The notes: generated by a model from the sequence alone, not told the origin. A stretch of DNA of 64,000 nucleotides from Paenibacillus sp. 598K (GCF_003851045.1 NZ_BFBX01000116.1:1-64000), one strand, 5' to 3'. Shown: positions 42,071 to 51,602, counted from the stretch's first letter. Numbers and translations are program-made.

Positions 42071-44007
42071 CGGTTCTGTGACCCCTCTCCCTTGGTTAAG
42101 GCGCTGACCGTCGACTTGCGGCGGGTCGGCTCCTTTTTGAGCCAGAGCACGCTGAGCGGCGGCAAGGTCAGCTCCAGACTGTGCTTGCAGCCATGCCAAG
42201 GCTGTTTGTCCGTGCGGTGCGGCGTCTCGGTCGTCTGGCTATCGCCGCCATAGATGGCATCGCCAGTGTTAAGCAGCTCGCGATAGGCGCCTGCGGTCGG
42301 CACACCGATCCGGTAGCCAGCTCGCTCGACAGGGGCAAAGTTGCAGACGACGACGATCTGCTCTCCGCGGCGCTTGCCCTTGCGCAGGTAGACGATGATG
42401 TTCTGGATATGATCCTCGTGGTCGATCCATTCGAAGCCCGAGTAGTCATGGTCGAGCTGCCAAAGCGACTTTTCCTGCAGGTAGAGATGATTAAGCGTCC
42501 GCGTGTAATCCAGCATCCGGCGATGCATGTCGTACTCGAGCAGCAGCCAGTCGAGCTGGTCCTGGTCCTTCCACTCGATGAACTGGCCGAATTCGGCGCC
42601 CATGAAGATCAGCTTTTTGCCAGGGAAGCTGAACCAGTAAGCCAGCAACGTCCGAAGACCGGCGAATTTTTGCTCGTAGCTGCCCGGCATTTTGTTCAGC
42701 AGCGATTTTTTGCCATGCACAACTTCGTCATGCGAGAGTGGCAGTACATAGTTGTCTGTAAAGGCATAGGCAATCGGGAAGGTGAGCAGCGATTGCTTGG
42801 CCGCGCGGTGAATCGGATCGAGCTCAAAGTAAGACAAGGTGTCGTTCATCCAGCCCATATTCCACTTGTAGTTGAACCCGAGACCGCCCTGGTCGGTCGG
42901 CGCGGTCACGAGCGGCCAGGCGCTCGACTCCTCGGCCATCATGAGCGCATGCGGGAAGCTGGCGAAGATGACCTGGTTCAACTGCTGCAGGAATCCGATC
43001 GCATCGAGATCCTCGCGGCCGCCCGCTGCGTTGGGACGCCACTCGGTCTTCTCGAAGTCGCGCAGCAGCATACTCGTCACGGCATCGACCCGCAGGCCGT
43101 CGACATGGTACATCTCCATCCAGAACAGCGCGTTGGAGATCAGGAAGGAGCGCACCTCCGGCTTGCTGTAGTCGAAGCCAAGCGTCCCCCAGCCGGGCTT
43201 CTCGGCGATCAGCGGATCCTCATGCTCGTACAGCGGCTGGCCGTCGAACTGGCGCAGACCGTGCGCATCCTTGGCAAAATGGGCCGGCACCCAGTCAAGG
43301 ATGACGCCGATGCCCCGAAGATGGCATTCATCGATCAGGTGCATCAGCTCATGAGGCGCGCCAAAACGGCTCGTAGCGGCAAAGAAGCCGGTCACCTGGT
43401 AGCCCCAGGACAGATCGTACGGATGCTCGGTCAGCGGCATCAGCTCGATATGCGTATACCCCATATCGACGACATAATCGAGCAATAGCGAAGCAAGCTC
43501 CCGATAGCTCAGCAATTTGCCTTCGGCATTGTATTTCCAAGTGCCTAGGTGGACTTCGTAGATATTCATCGGCTGATCGTAAGGAGGCTTGCGCTTGCGC
43601 ACCCATGACCGGTCCCGCCACTGATAGCCGTCGATAGACCGGACGACGGAAGCCGTGTTCGGCCGGACTTCACATGCGAAGGCATAGGGGTCGGACTTGA
43701 GCAGCCGCTGTCCATCTGCTCCGATCACTTCATATTTGTATAGCGTGCCCTCGCCGATGCCCTCGATATACCCACTCCATAGTCCGGAGTTGTCGATGCG
43801 CGAGAGCGGATGCTCTGCGCCCTGCCAGCCGTTGCTGTCCATCGCCACGCCGACGGCGCGAGCATGCGGAGCCCAGACCGTGAAGCGAACGCCCTCGACG
43901 CCTTGGGGATCCCGGAGCAGATGCGCCCCCAATAAACGATAGCTTGCATAATTCGTGCCTTCATGGAAGAGATAGATCTCTTCTGCGCCAATAGTCGTTG
44001 TCAGCAC
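42067..44007 (-). CDS. glgB: 1,4-alpha-glucan branching enzyme
   Basis: A GH13 enzyme that introduces alpha-1,6 branches into glycogen. The 646-residue protein has an N-terminal CBM48 domain (VRFTVWAPHARAVGVAM), the (beta/alpha)8 barrel with nucleophile Asp in DGLRVDAV, acid Glu in MMAEESSAWP and transition-state Asp in LSHDEVVHG, and the C-terminal beta domain. A GTG at 44007 is taken as start because it follows GGTGAAGAG and is near the usual N-terminus; the frame extends to 44091. It forms an operon with glgA and is divergent from glgC. Confidence 0.94.
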   Translation of the reverse strand: MLTTTIGAEEIYLFHEGTNYASYRLLGAHLLRDPQGVEGVRFTVWAPHARAVGVAMDSNGWQGAEHPLSRIDNSGLWSGYIEGIGEGTLYKYEVIGADGQRLLKSDPYAFACEVRPNTASVVRSIDGYQWRDRSWVRKRKPPYDQPMNIYEVHLGTWKYNAEGKLLSYRELASLLLDYVVDMGYTHIELMPLTEHPYDLSWGYQVTGFFAATSRFGAPHELMHLIDECHLRGIGVILDWVPAHFAKDAHGLRQFDGQPLYEHEDPLIAEKPGWGTLGFDYSKPEVRSFLISNALFWMEMYHVDGLRVDAVTSMLLRDFEKTEWRPNAAGGREDLDAIGFLQQLNQVIFASFPHALMMAEESSAWPLVTAPTDQGGLGFNYKWNMGWMNDTLSYFELDPIHRAAKQSLLTFPIAYAFTDNYVLPLSHDEVVHGKKSLLNKMPGSYEQKFAGLRTLLAYWFSFPGKKLIFMGAEFGQFIEWKDQDQLDWLLLEYDMHRRMLDYTRTLNHLYLQEKSLWQLDHDYSGFEWIDHEDHIQNIIVYLRKGKRRGEQIVVVCNFAPVERAGYRIGVPTAGAYRELLNTGDAIYGGDSQTTETPHRTDKQPWHGCKHSLELTLPPLSVLWLKKEPTRRKSTVSALTKGEGSQNR

Positions 44008-44293
44008 CTCTTCACCACCAATATTAGCCAGAATGTAAAATAATAGAATCCTTACCCGAATGATGCGGGATTGACGCAGTCTGCAGCTCATAAAACGCCG
44101 ATGTCATGAATTGTTCATGTATAACTTCGCCGCCCGACTCGATTAATCCTCTGACGCGAGGCAGCAGTTTCAAAACCGGATGGGGGCGTTATATATAGAC
44201 TACCATCATTTTGGAACGGCCTCACTTGCGATCCAAGGTTTGCAATATTGTGGGAAGTAAAGGAAAACAACCATTATGGGAGGGACTTAACGT

Positions 44294-45496
44294 ATGAAAT
44301 CCAATACATGTGTAGCGATGATCCTGGCCGGAGGAGAAGGCAAGCGACTGGCGCCTCTGACAGCAAAGCTGGCCAAGCCCGCTGTCCCTTTCGGAGGCAA
44401 ATACCGCATGATCGATTTCCCGCTAAGCAACTGCAAAAACTCTGGCATTAACACCATAGGCGTGCTGACCCAATATCGGGCCGAATCGCTGCATAGTTAT
44501 CTGGGCGAAGGCGACTGTTGGCTTCCTGAAGACGCAACCGGCAGCTTCCGACTGCTCCCCCCGCCGGCGGAGTGTAAGGAAGGCTACACCGGAACCGCCG
44601 ATGCGATCGCCAAAAATATCGCTTATCTCGACGAAATGAACCCGGAGGATGTGCTCATCCTCTCCGGCGACCATATCTATACGATGGATTATCGGCAGCT
44701 CTTGGAGACTCATCGAGCGAGCGGCGCAGAAGCGACGATCTCGGTCAAGGAGGTGCCTTGGGCAGAGGCGCATCGGTTCGGCATTATGCATACCAACAGC
44801 GAGCAGCACATCATCGGCTTCGAGGAGAAGCCTGCCAAGCCAGCCAGCAACCTAGCGTCGCTCGGCATTTATATGTTCCGTTGGCAGACGCTGCGCCGTT
44901 ATCTGATCGAGGATGCTGCCGACCCGCAGTCGAGCCACGACTTCGGCAAGGACCTGATCCCGAAGATGCTCGCCGACCAGATCGCGCTTATGGCCTGCCC
45001 GTTCGACGGCTATTGGCGGGATGTCGGCACCGTAGACAGCCTGTGGGAGTCGCACATGGACCTGTTGGAGCAGAAGCTGTCGCTCGAGAGCGAGGACTGG
45101 CCGCTGCATACGCCTGCCGCGCTCGAAGCGTTGTCCTCCTATCGTCATCCGCTCGCCCGCATCGAGCGATCGATCGTCCATGAGCGTTGCTCCGTCGAGG
45201 GCGATCTCCATCACTCCGTCCTGTTCCAGGGCGTCCAGATCGGCCACGGCAGCGAGCTCCATGACAGCATCATCATGCCCAATGTCAAGATTGGACGCGG
45301 CGTCAAGATTATGCGCGCGATCATCGGCGAAGGCTCCATTATCGAGGACGGCGCCGTGATCGGCCAGGCCGAGGGCGATATCGCGGTCATCGGCTCCGAC
45401 GAGCTCATCTTCTCTGCGCCGCGCAAGCCGCATGTGCTGCGTCAGCTCTACAGCCGGCAGGCGATCGAGCCAGCGGCTACCGCTTCCAGCAAGTAA
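44294..45496 (+). CDS. glgC: Glucose-1-phosphate adenylyltransferase
   Basis: Makes ADP-glucose, the donor for GlgA. The 400-residue protein has the nucleotidyltransferase signature ILAGGEGKRLAPLT, the substrate loop KPAVPFGGKYRMIDFPLSN, and IGFEEKPAKP, followed by the left-handed beta-helix (hexapeptide) C-terminus (GHGSELHDSIIMPNVKIG). GGGAGGG precedes the ATG. It is transcribed away from glgBA across a 286-bp gap that must hold both promoters. No glgD or glgP is present, so the enzyme is probably a GlgC homotetramer. Confidence 0.95.
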   Translation: MKSNTCVAMILAGGEGKRLAPLTAKLAKPAVPFGGKYRMIDFPLSNCKNSGINTIGVLTQYRAESLHSYLGEGDCWLPEDATGSFRLLPPPAECKEGYTGTADAIAKNIAYLDEMNPEDVLILSGDHIYTMDYRQLLETHRASGAEATISVKEVPWAEAHRFGIMHTNSEQHIIGFEEKPAKPASNLASLGIYMFRWQTLRRYLIEDAADPQSSHDFGKDLIPKMLADQIALMACPFDGYWRDVGTVDSLWESHMDLLEQKLSLESEDWPLHTPAALEALSSYRHPLARIERSIVHERCSVEGDLHHSVLFQGVQIGHGSELHDSIIMPNVKIGRGVKIMRAIIGEGSIIEDGAVIGQAEGDIAVIGSDELIFSAPRKPHVLRQLYSRQAIEPAATASSK

Positions 45497-45524
45497 GGCT
45501 CGCTTCGACGGAAGCTATGCCCTC

Positions 45525-45558
45525 AGCCTCCCCTCCGCGCTCGCGAGGGGAGGCTTTG
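45525..45558 (+). terminator. Terminator of glgC
   Basis: A stem of AGCCTCCCCT/AGGGGAGGCT with a short T-rich tail, 29 bp past the stop codon. Confidence 0.7.
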
Positions 45559-45705
45559 CTATCCATCGACCCAGCCGTAGCGCCAGCTGCCATCGAGCCT
45601 TAGACGCTTCGACGGCAGCTGACATGATTTTTTTGTAAAGCAAGCGATTCGTACATCGAATGAAAGGTTAATAGAGCATAGCAAGCCTTCAAGGAGTTGA
45701 TCACC

Positions 45706-45918
45706 ATGAGTAAGCCTCCTGAGCAGTATCTCGATGAAGCCATACTGATGAGCCGCTCGCTGTTCCCGGAGACCGAGAAGCAACGCCATTACCGGGAGCT
45801 GCTGATGGAGATGAGTCATGAATACCGGCAGCACTTGATGACCAACCATAACTCTGATATCGCCAGAGCCTACCATACACTGTACGAGATGATGACCGAG
45901 ACGACCGTCCATGCCTAA
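45706..45918 (+). CDS. Small acidic helical protein, unknown
   Basis: A 70-residue protein starting MSKPPEQYLDEA, with AAGGAG nine bases before the ATG and a terminator at 45921-45951 directly after it. It is predicted to be mostly helical and rich in Glu, Met, Tyr and His. There is no membrane segment. I recognise no family; its closeness to glgC may be accidental. Confidence 0.65.
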   Translation: MSKPPEQYLDEAILMSRSLFPETEKQRHYRELLMEMSHEYRQHLMTNHNSDIARAYHTLYEMMTETTVHA

Positions 45919-45920
45919 CG

Positions 45921-45951
45921 AAGCCGCCTGATCCAAGCAGACAGGCGGTTT
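45921..45951 (+). terminator. Terminator of the 45706 gene
   Basis: AAGCCGCCTG/CAGGCGGTTT with an 11-base loop, beginning two bases after the stop codon. Confidence 0.75.
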
Positions 45952-46066
45952 CGTCATGCATGGACGTCTTGATGTCTGCAAAGCTTCAACTGGTGTTCGC
46001 CTCCATAAGGATAAGGTTCATGGTATACTACGAACGTATGGTCCTAAATTATCCCGAGGAGGCATC

Positions 46067-46567
46067 ATGAGAACCACACGAACAAAAACGAGCCGCACCG
46101 GCAGTGCGACTGCACTCGTCATCGGGCTTGCCCTCGTCGTCCTCGTCTCGCTCGGCGTGCTCGGCGAAGAATGGCTGCCGACCAGCGCGCCGCCAGCAGT
46201 CGACTATGACTATGAGCTGCGCTTCCCGGCGGATCGCTATCCCGAGACGGGCGCACATATCGCCGCCGCGATCGAGCGCGGGAGCTCGCAGGTATGTACG
46301 ATCGATCGAGGCGGCGCCGACCGCAACCGCGACCTGTCGCTGCGCGGCATCCCGACGCGGTCGGGGTACGACCGCGACGAGTGGCCGATGGCGATGTGCG
46401 CGGAGGGCGGCGATCAGGCCAGCGTCGCATACATAAGTCCGTCAGATAATCGAGGGGCAGGGTCCTGGGTCAGCAATCAGCTGAGCGATTACCCGGACGG
46501 GACTGTCGTCCTGTTCGTCATCGAAGGCGACGTCGATAGGAGCGGCGTCGACTTCGCGACCGATTAA
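46067..46567 (+). CDS. NucA/NucB-type secreted deoxyribonuclease
   Basis: A 166-residue exported DNase. A signal peptide or N-terminal anchor ([20 protein letters not shown]) precedes a catalytic domain matching NucA/NucB of B. subtilis: [32 protein letters not shown] and [18 protein letters not shown]. NucB acts on mother-cell or biofilm DNA and NucA in competence; this protein could do either. The ATG at 46067 follows GAGGAGG. The long inverted repeat at its 3' end is shared with the convergent ligase gene. Confidence 0.9.
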   Translation: MRTTRTKTSRTGSATALVIGLALVVLVSLGVLGEEWLPTSAPPAVDYDYELRFPADRYPETGAHIAAAIERGSSQVCTIDRGGADRNRDLSLRGIPTRSGYDRDEWPMAMCAEGGDQASVAYISPSDNRGAGSWVSNQLSDYPDGTVVLFVIEGDVDRSGVDFATD

Positions 46568-46616
46568 CCACAAAGCCAGGGTCCTTACACGGTAAGGATA
46601 CCCTGGCTTTGTGGTT
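46566..46616. terminator. Bidirectional terminator overlapping the ligase 3' end
   Basis: The 16-bp perfect stem AACCACAAAGCCAGGG/CCCTGGCTTTGTGGTT contains an inner hairpin CCTTA-CACGG-TAAGG. It starts at the nucB stop codon and includes the last ten or so codons and stop of the ligase. Confidence 0.7.
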
Positions 46617-47475
46617 GGCAAGCTAATGAAGGCAGGAATCGAATAAATTCCGGCGCTCGCAGCGTGCCTGATTTGTAGCGGTTCAGGAAACGGATGCGAG
46701 CCTGCACCGCAGGCTTCAAGTACACATAATCCCGGTCCTCCCCGATGATTAGATCGCGGATCTCCGTTTGGAACGATCTCCGAACCGCGAGCGGAACTCC
46801 TTGCTCCAACACGCCCGCTGGCTTGCCGTTCATGTGGATCAGCCAGCCGAACTGCGATTTGCGGTATCCGACGACCGTCACATCCGCATGCAGATAATTG
46901 ATAATCTTCAGCCAATCATCAGAGCCTCCGCCTGTGTACAGACTGTCCTTGCGCTTGGCGACGAGGCCTTCCAGTCTGCGCTGCCGCACCGCCTCGAACA
47001 ATCCTTTGCCCGTCCCCTCCACCGAGAGCACCCGACTGTACGATTCGTTCTCCTCCAGCACGTCGTTCAGCAGCGCCTTGCGTTCGTCGAGCGGCCAGTG
47101 CCGCACATCCTCGCCGTCATAGCTCAGAATATCGAACACGAAATAACGTACCGGCAGACGCCTGGCGCCATCCCGTATCCGGGCTGGCTTCAGCAGACGC
47201 AGACGCTCCATGACTGACTCGCGCTCGAAGTCGCCGGTCTCCGGATTAAGATAGGCCGCCTCGCCGTCCAGCACGACATGTGGGCTATCGACAGGCACCC
47301 GGAGCAGCTCTGGATAACGCTCGGTTATGTTGGTGCGGAATCGGGTATACAAATTCACCTTGCCATTGATCATCGACAGCAGCATCCGATGGCCGTCGAT
47401 CTTGGGCTCGAACAGATAACGCCCACTGTCAAAAGCCGCCTCGCCTGCTTCCGGCAGCATCGGTTCGTAAAACAT
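46585..47475 (-). CDS. ATP-dependent DNA ligase
   Basis: A 296-residue minimal ATP-dependent ligase. The nucleotidyl-acceptor Lys is in FEPKIDGHR, followed by motif III-like YFVFDILSYDG, motif IV EGLVAKRKDSLY and motif V WLKI; a short OB-fold follows. The size is near that of the phage-like YoqV ligase and the ligase domain of LigD, but no polymerase or nuclease domain and no ku gene are present. Motif and size suggest nick sealing in repair, perhaps in spores. The ATG at 47475 has GGGAGGG upstream; an ATG five codons earlier lacks one. Confidence 0.9.
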   Translation of the reverse strand: MFYEPMLPEAGEAAFDSGRYLFEPKIDGHRMLLSMINGKVNLYTRFRTNITERYPELLRVPVDSPHVVLDGEAAYLNPETGDFERESVMERLRLLKPARIRDGARRLPVRYFVFDILSYDGEDVRHWPLDERKALLNDVLEENESYSRVLSVEGTGKGLFEAVRQRRLEGLVAKRKDSLYTGGGSDDWLKIINYLHADVTVVGYRKSQFGWLIHMNGKPAGVLEQGVPLAVRRSFQTEIRDLIIGEDRDYVYLKPAVQARIRFLNRYKSGTLRAPEFIRFLPSLACQPQSQGILTV

Positions 47476-47965
47476 CGCGCGCCCTCCCATTGCCCCATTG
47501 TAGCACTCGGCCAGGCCGCTGCCACGCGGTAAATATAGGGAGATGGAAGGATGGAGCCCTTAAAGAAGTTCCAGCGATCCCGCGGAGCTTCTGTTTTAAG
47601 GATTTTAATTCTAACGCTCGCCCTCGGCCTTATTGCCCTTCAAATGCAGGCAATCCCCTCCTAATGCTCGCCCAGGAGCTTATTTCGGCAAAACAGCGCT
47701 GAAACGGACACTTTTCGAAAATAAGCGCCGTGGCAAGCGTTACGTTACTGGAGAGCACAAAAAATCGGAAATAAGCGCTGTGGCGAGCATTACAATCGTG
47801 ACGGGGCAAATCGGGTTTTTGCGAGGCCGACATAAAAGTTAGTTCTGTGCTACGCCCGTATTCTTTCATTACATCATCGGCTATATAATTGTTTATACAT
47901 AAAGATCGAATAAGATCAAGGCAACGAAACGATTTAGCGATATTTCAATAAAGGAGTGATTCTCC
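47476..47965. other. Intergenic region with family-A repeats
   Basis: No supported gene. 47612-47792 contains four family-A repeats; 47793-47950 is AT-rich and holds a possible promoter for the short frame at 47966. Confidence 0.6.
47612..47792. repeat. Family-A repeat cluster 2: two forward, two inverted copies
   Basis: Forward copies at 47612-47634 (TAACGCTCGCCCTCGGCCTT) and 47672-47694, inverted copies at 47718-47742 and 47769-47792 (AAATAAGCGCTGTGGCGAGC). Spacings are 60, 47 and 50 bp. The arrangement could fold into nested long hairpins. Confidence 0.8.
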
Positions 47966-48106
47966 ATGTCAATGGTAAGCAAACTCAAACCTCATGATGC
48001 TGAAACCATTAAGGACTTTGATGATTACTCAGTCGATGAATACCGACCCGCAGATAAGCGACGGGAATCGCCTGCAACACGGAACCCGCTGTTGATGTTG
48101 TCGTGA
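47966..48106 (+). CDS. Short frame at the left edge of the prophage remnant, perhaps a truncated gene
   Basis: A 46-residue frame (MSMVSKLKPHDAETIKDF) with AAGGAGTG eight bases before its ATG. Its last 20 codons overlap the antisense phage pseudogene, so the original gene may have been cut by the insertion. No family recognised. Confidence 0.35.
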   Translation: MSMVSKLKPHDAETIKDFDDYSVDEYRPADKRRESPATRNPLLMLS

Positions 48107-48515
48107 CCTTTACGCTGCCACCGCCCGTTTCGTAGTTCCCCGACGTTGTATCAAGAGCAATCGAACAGCCATTAGTACTTAAGCCGGTCAGCGACTCTTC
48201 CGCTGGACACCAAGTATGTTGTAATCTGTCTGCCCCAGCACCACGACACTCGCCCCTGACGCCTGCTGCGCCTCCACGATCGATTAGCCTTGCGATAGGG
48301 TGTGCGTGATGGTGGCAGTTTCGGATGTCTTGACGTCGAGAATACGGATATTGTCCTGCACCTCTGCTGCCTCACCCGTGCCCAGCATGATCAGATTAGG
48401 TGTATCCGGCACAGCAGCAGCAGACTGGATTGAGATTGTCGTTACGCTGGCATTGATTGCTGCCGATAGCTCCGTTGTTGAGCTATTGGGTGTCCCTTGA
48501 AAGGGCTTATCAAAG
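48040..48515 (-). pseudogene. Decayed phage structural (tail/carbohydrate-binding) gene
   Basis: On the minus strand two phage-like segments can be read. 48515-48290 gives STTELSAAINASVTTISIQS and GTGEAAEVQDNIRIL, then an in-frame TAA, then SIVEAQQASGASVVVLGQ. After a frame change, 48175-48045 gives GLSTNGCSIALDTTSGNYET and GSVLQAIPVAYL. The first resembles the LSAAI-type beta domain of phage minor structural proteins, the second a carbohydrate-binding module. At least one stop and one frameshift make it a pseudogene. Confidence 0.65.
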
Positions 48516-48586
48516 CCCTAGGGTGTTGTCTTACCAGTTCGTCGTTTGAAAACATCATATCGGGAGGCCCGCAACATATCCACCTC

Positions 48587-50491
48587 CTATAATTTCGTAG
48601 ATTTCACGCCGTTAGCATCGACCGTTATCTTATATCTTCCCGATCCGTCGGTAGCGTTAAGGATCAAGCTTTTCCCTGACGCAATCTCCAGATCATCTCG
48701 ACTATACGCATGCAGAGTCGGTGAGTATGGACGCGGCGTCACCAGACTTACAGTCGGAGGGATAAAGTAAAACGGATTGACACGATCCGAGCTCATGTAT
48801 TTTGCTTTGCGATATCTCGTGTTAAGCCGCCGATATTGGTTGCCGTACGCCTTCCGCCATTCGATCTGTTGGAATCGTTGGTTAAATTGAGGGAAGGCTA
48901 CCAACCATTGTCCAGTCGTCAGGTCTTGACCCTCGATCACTGCCGCCAATGTAGAAAATGCATTTATGTTCGTCATTGCGAAGAACCCGCGATAATACAT
49001 CCAATCGCGATAATTGCTATTGTCCGGGGCTTGGACGAAATTGAATCCAACCTCACCATCGTTAGTCCCGGCAGCATCAGGGACAAACTTGTAAAGGGGC
49101 GGATTCGCACCGTAAATCTCAATGATATCGTCGGTTATCGCAAGTCCTTCCGGCAACTGAGCAAGGGTTACGGGCTCAACCGTCCCATAACGGATATCCC
49201 ACGTCGCAGGGTTAGTGTGGACGAGATTGCCCGACGTTATCGCATTTTGACCGAGCGATATAGCGTCCTCGTAAAGTTGAATCGGAGTGGCGCGGACTCG
49301 CGATGTTGCGGACTTGGTCGCGTATGTCCAAAACCTATCCGAGATGCTCTCAAAGATACAATCCTCCATCAAGTGACGAAAAGAGACGATCTTCTCGCCT
49401 GGAACATTGCGCCTATGGTCCGGGAGAGTAAACGGAAGCGACGTCGTGTAGTCGTACATAATCCGCACCTTATCGACGTCCCCTAACTTAATCGCGTACT
49501 TTTGTTTATCTGCCGGGGAAACCAGTGAGTCCGGCATGCAAAAAAACCATCCTCCGTCATCCACGAGACGCGACCAGGAGAAACCATAAGCGTCGATACT
49601 GCTCGCCCAGCTATACGAGTCCGGCAGCAGATCGATCGCGCATTCCCCTATCTGTTCGAATTTGACAGCATGAAATTGCCACGCAACCATTCCCTTACGG
49701 TTGAGTTCCGCCCCCGAATCAATCTGACCGTCGTTCACCTGGAAAAATCCGTAGGGAGCAAACCCCATGTGTACGCGGATCATTTCGAGGTTTGCGCCAA
49801 CGTCGCCAAGCAATACCCCGCAAAAATCGCCCCGAAGTGTTCCGCCCATGACAAAGAAGTCGCCGGTGTTCTTTCGGACATACAGCCCAAACAGCCCGCC
49901 GATGGAACAATCAAGAAGCGTAATGTGTCCAGTACGGTTGTTGAACCATACACCACATTTGATGCTCCCAGTCGAAACGTTGTCCAGGATAACCGCGCCG
50001 CAGTTATAGTCGATGTGAATTGCGCAAAGACCCGGTTCAAACATTTCTATCTTCCGCTGATCGAAAAGTTCTTTGTTGATGTATTGATCCAAGTTGCGAT
50101 GATTGTAGGTAAAGGTGCCCGTAATTGTGAGATGTTCAACGTGGAGATTACTTCCTTTATCAAAATGCAGGCATGCTTTCATATCGTTCGCAGCCGTTCT
50201 CGGCAGGTCGAACAGGAGTCGAGTTCCGCGTTTTCCGCTGTCTACATACTTAGCTTCGCCGTAAATGCGAGAAGCGTTATTAATAATTGGCTCTCGTATC
50301 CGGTAATCGCCCGCTGGGATAAATAGCGCATGACGCATCCCGCACGCCGCCATCGCTGCCTTAAAGGCTTCCGTGGCGTCTTGCGATGCTTCTCCGGTTG
50401 CTCCATAGTCCTTGACGTTAATAACACTGGCGTTATCGAGCTTTACCTTCGCTTGCTTTGCGAGTGACAGCGCCGCTCTATCTATTGCCAT
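48587..50491 (-). CDS. Phage tailspike-like protein, pectate-lyase/GH28-related fold
   Basis: A 634-residue protein. After a 20-residue head comes the pectate_lyase_3/GH28-like start VINVKDYGATGEASQDATEAF and then a right-handed beta-helix (LHVEHLTITGTF, ITLLDCSIGGLFGLYVR, GVLLGDVGANLEMIRV). The C-terminus (about 560-634) is a beta-rich tail (LEIASGKSLILNATDGSGRY). This architecture is typical of phage tailspikes that degrade surface polysaccharide or teichoic acid. The ATG at 50491 overlaps the stop codon of the preceding gene by one base. The frame is intact despite decay on both sides. Confidence 0.82.
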   Translation of the reverse strand: MAIDRAALSLAKQAKVKLDNASVINVKDYGATGEASQDATEAFKAAMAACGMRHALFIPAGDYRIREPIINNASRIYGEAKYVDSGKRGTRLLFDLPRTAANDMKACLHFDKGSNLHVEHLTITGTFTYNHRNLDQYINKELFDQRKIEMFEPGLCAIHIDYNCGAVILDNVSTGSIKCGVWFNNRTGHITLLDCSIGGLFGLYVRKNTGDFFVMGGTLRGDFCGVLLGDVGANLEMIRVHMGFAPYGFFQVNDGQIDSGAELNRKGMVAWQFHAVKFEQIGECAIDLLPDSYSWASSIDAYGFSWSRLVDDGGWFFCMPDSLVSPADKQKYAIKLGDVDKVRIMYDYTTSLPFTLPDHRRNVPGEKIVSFRHLMEDCIFESISDRFWTYATKSATSRVRATPIQLYEDAISLGQNAITSGNLVHTNPATWDIRYGTVEPVTLAQLPEGLAITDDIIEIYGANPPLYKFVPDAAGTNDGEVGFNFVQAPDNSNYRDWMYYRGFFAMTNINAFSTLAAVIEGQDLTTGQWLVAFPQFNQRFQQIEWRKAYGNQYRRLNTRYRKAKYMSSDRVNPFYFIPPTVSLVTPRPYSPTLHAYSRDDLEIASGKSLILNATDGSGRYKITVDANGVKSTKL

Positions 50492-50925
50492 TAAATCACC
50501 GCCTTTCCTCGGACGCTCACATTGCCTCCCGCAATTGCCGATATCCTCGCCCGAAACGCCGCTAATCCGGTGACGTCGAATTGCCAAACCTCGCCAGTTC
50601 CGGTGGTTTGCGTCGCCATGGCGTAATCCTGTATTCTTAGGCCTTGGATTGGATACCAGGCACCGCTAATACTTTGCACCTCATAGACAACCGTCCGGCT
50701 GGTCGACGTGCCCCATACCTCGATTGTCAGTGTCTTGTAAAATCCGACATCAAAGGATGTACCGTTGCCTGCTGCCGTCGCTGCTTCCTGGAGAGTGACA
50801 TTTAGCGCTCCGCCGCCCCCGCTGCCCTCGAGCACCCGCACGTTAATACTCCCGTCCGGGTTAAATCCCTGGACGACTGTGCCGTCCTCGCGCATGTATC
50901 TGCCATTCTGAAATGATACGTTCAT
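50491..50925 (-). CDS. Phage virion-associated protein, probable tail/baseplate component
   Basis: A 144-residue protein beginning MNVSFQNGRYMREDG and containing FNPDGSINVRVLEGSGGGGALNV, the glycine-hinged start seen in many Bacillus-phage structural proteins, then a beta-rich domain (TLTIEVWGTSTSRTVVYEVQ). It is translationally coupled to the tailspike gene (TAATG). AAGGAGGGG precedes the ATG. Function inferred only from context and composition. Confidence 0.65.
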   Translation of the reverse strand: MNVSFQNGRYMREDGTVVQGFNPDGSINVRVLEGSGGGGALNVTLQEAATAAGNGTSFDVGFYKTLTIEVWGTSTSRTVVYEVQSISGAWYPIQGLRIQDYAMATQTTGTGEVWQFDVTGLAAFRARISAIAGGNVSVRGKAVI

Positions 50926-50962
50926 ACAAATTCCCCTCCTTTTGGAACGTTTGTTTGCAAGG

Positions 50963-50993
50963 AAAAACACCCCATTATGTCGAATGGGGGGTG
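50963..50993 (-). terminator. Terminator upstream of the virion protein genes
   Basis: On the minus strand CACCCCCCATT-CGACAT-AATGGGGTG is followed by TTTTT. It lies at the end of the 38-residue gene and before the gene at 50925. Confidence 0.7.
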
Positions 50994-51091
50994 ACAGCCT
51001 CAAATGCGATTTCAGTCTCGTACACGCACTTCGTAAGCGTAACGGCAGCTCCGATAATCGCGCCAGCAAAAAGGCATGACAGTTTCTTCAT
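50975..51091 (-). CDS. Small membrane or exported phage protein
   Basis: A 38-residue frame starting MKKLSCLFAGAIIGAAVTLT with AGGAGG nine bases upstream and a TATAAT box (minus strand, 51127-51122) about 30 bp before the start. The protein is a basic start plus one hydrophobic segment. A terminator overlaps its stop codon. Possibly a small phage lysis or membrane protein; no family can be assigned. Confidence 0.45.
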   Translation of the reverse strand: MKKLSCLFAGAIIGAAVTLTKCVYETEIAFEAVTPHST

Positions 51092-51127
51092 ATCATCAAA
51101 GCCTCCTGTAAGGTTTGGGATATTATA

Positions 51128-51602
51128 CCACACAGAATGGACTAGGTCGATCATTAAGTATTTGATCCTGTCGTATTATAGGTGCCCGCCTCCCATATTC
51201 GACTGGTTCTAGCTGTTCCCATGATTATGATGTGCTGTCGTCACTTGATGCGTGTGCCCCTTGTCAGACTTATTGGCGAGGGCACTGGATAGATTATTTA
51301 TCTACGTTTGCAAATTGCCCATTCTCGTATTCTGGCCGCTGTCGATATACTCCTAAATGCCCTGCCTAGCATCAATATAGGTCTGGAACGTTTGTCCTCT
51401 CTCCTTACTATAGAGTCTCGACCAGTCTGGGATTTCGATTTGTAGCCTAATCTGAACGCAAATGTACAGTTCGAGCTGCAGTAATACTTAGATCCGTGTA
51501 ACCGTGGAGAGTTGGCCATCCGGCGATGGTTCCCAGAAAATACCGAGTTTGCTCTAGAACAGTATCTGCAAGGGCTGGCTCACCAAAAATTCCGGGGATT
51601 AT
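51128..51602. other. Degenerate region between phage genes and integrase fragment
   Basis: No credible gene was found on either strand. The last 90 bases contain a frame ending FEISIFCSSLL that overlaps the integrase start out of frame, consistent with a frameshifted remnant of the integrase N-terminus. Confidence 0.5.

Noticed and set aside
51298-51519. 73-codon minus-strand frame between phage genes
   Set aside because: No ribosome site, no recognisable domain, and it lies in a degenerate zone.
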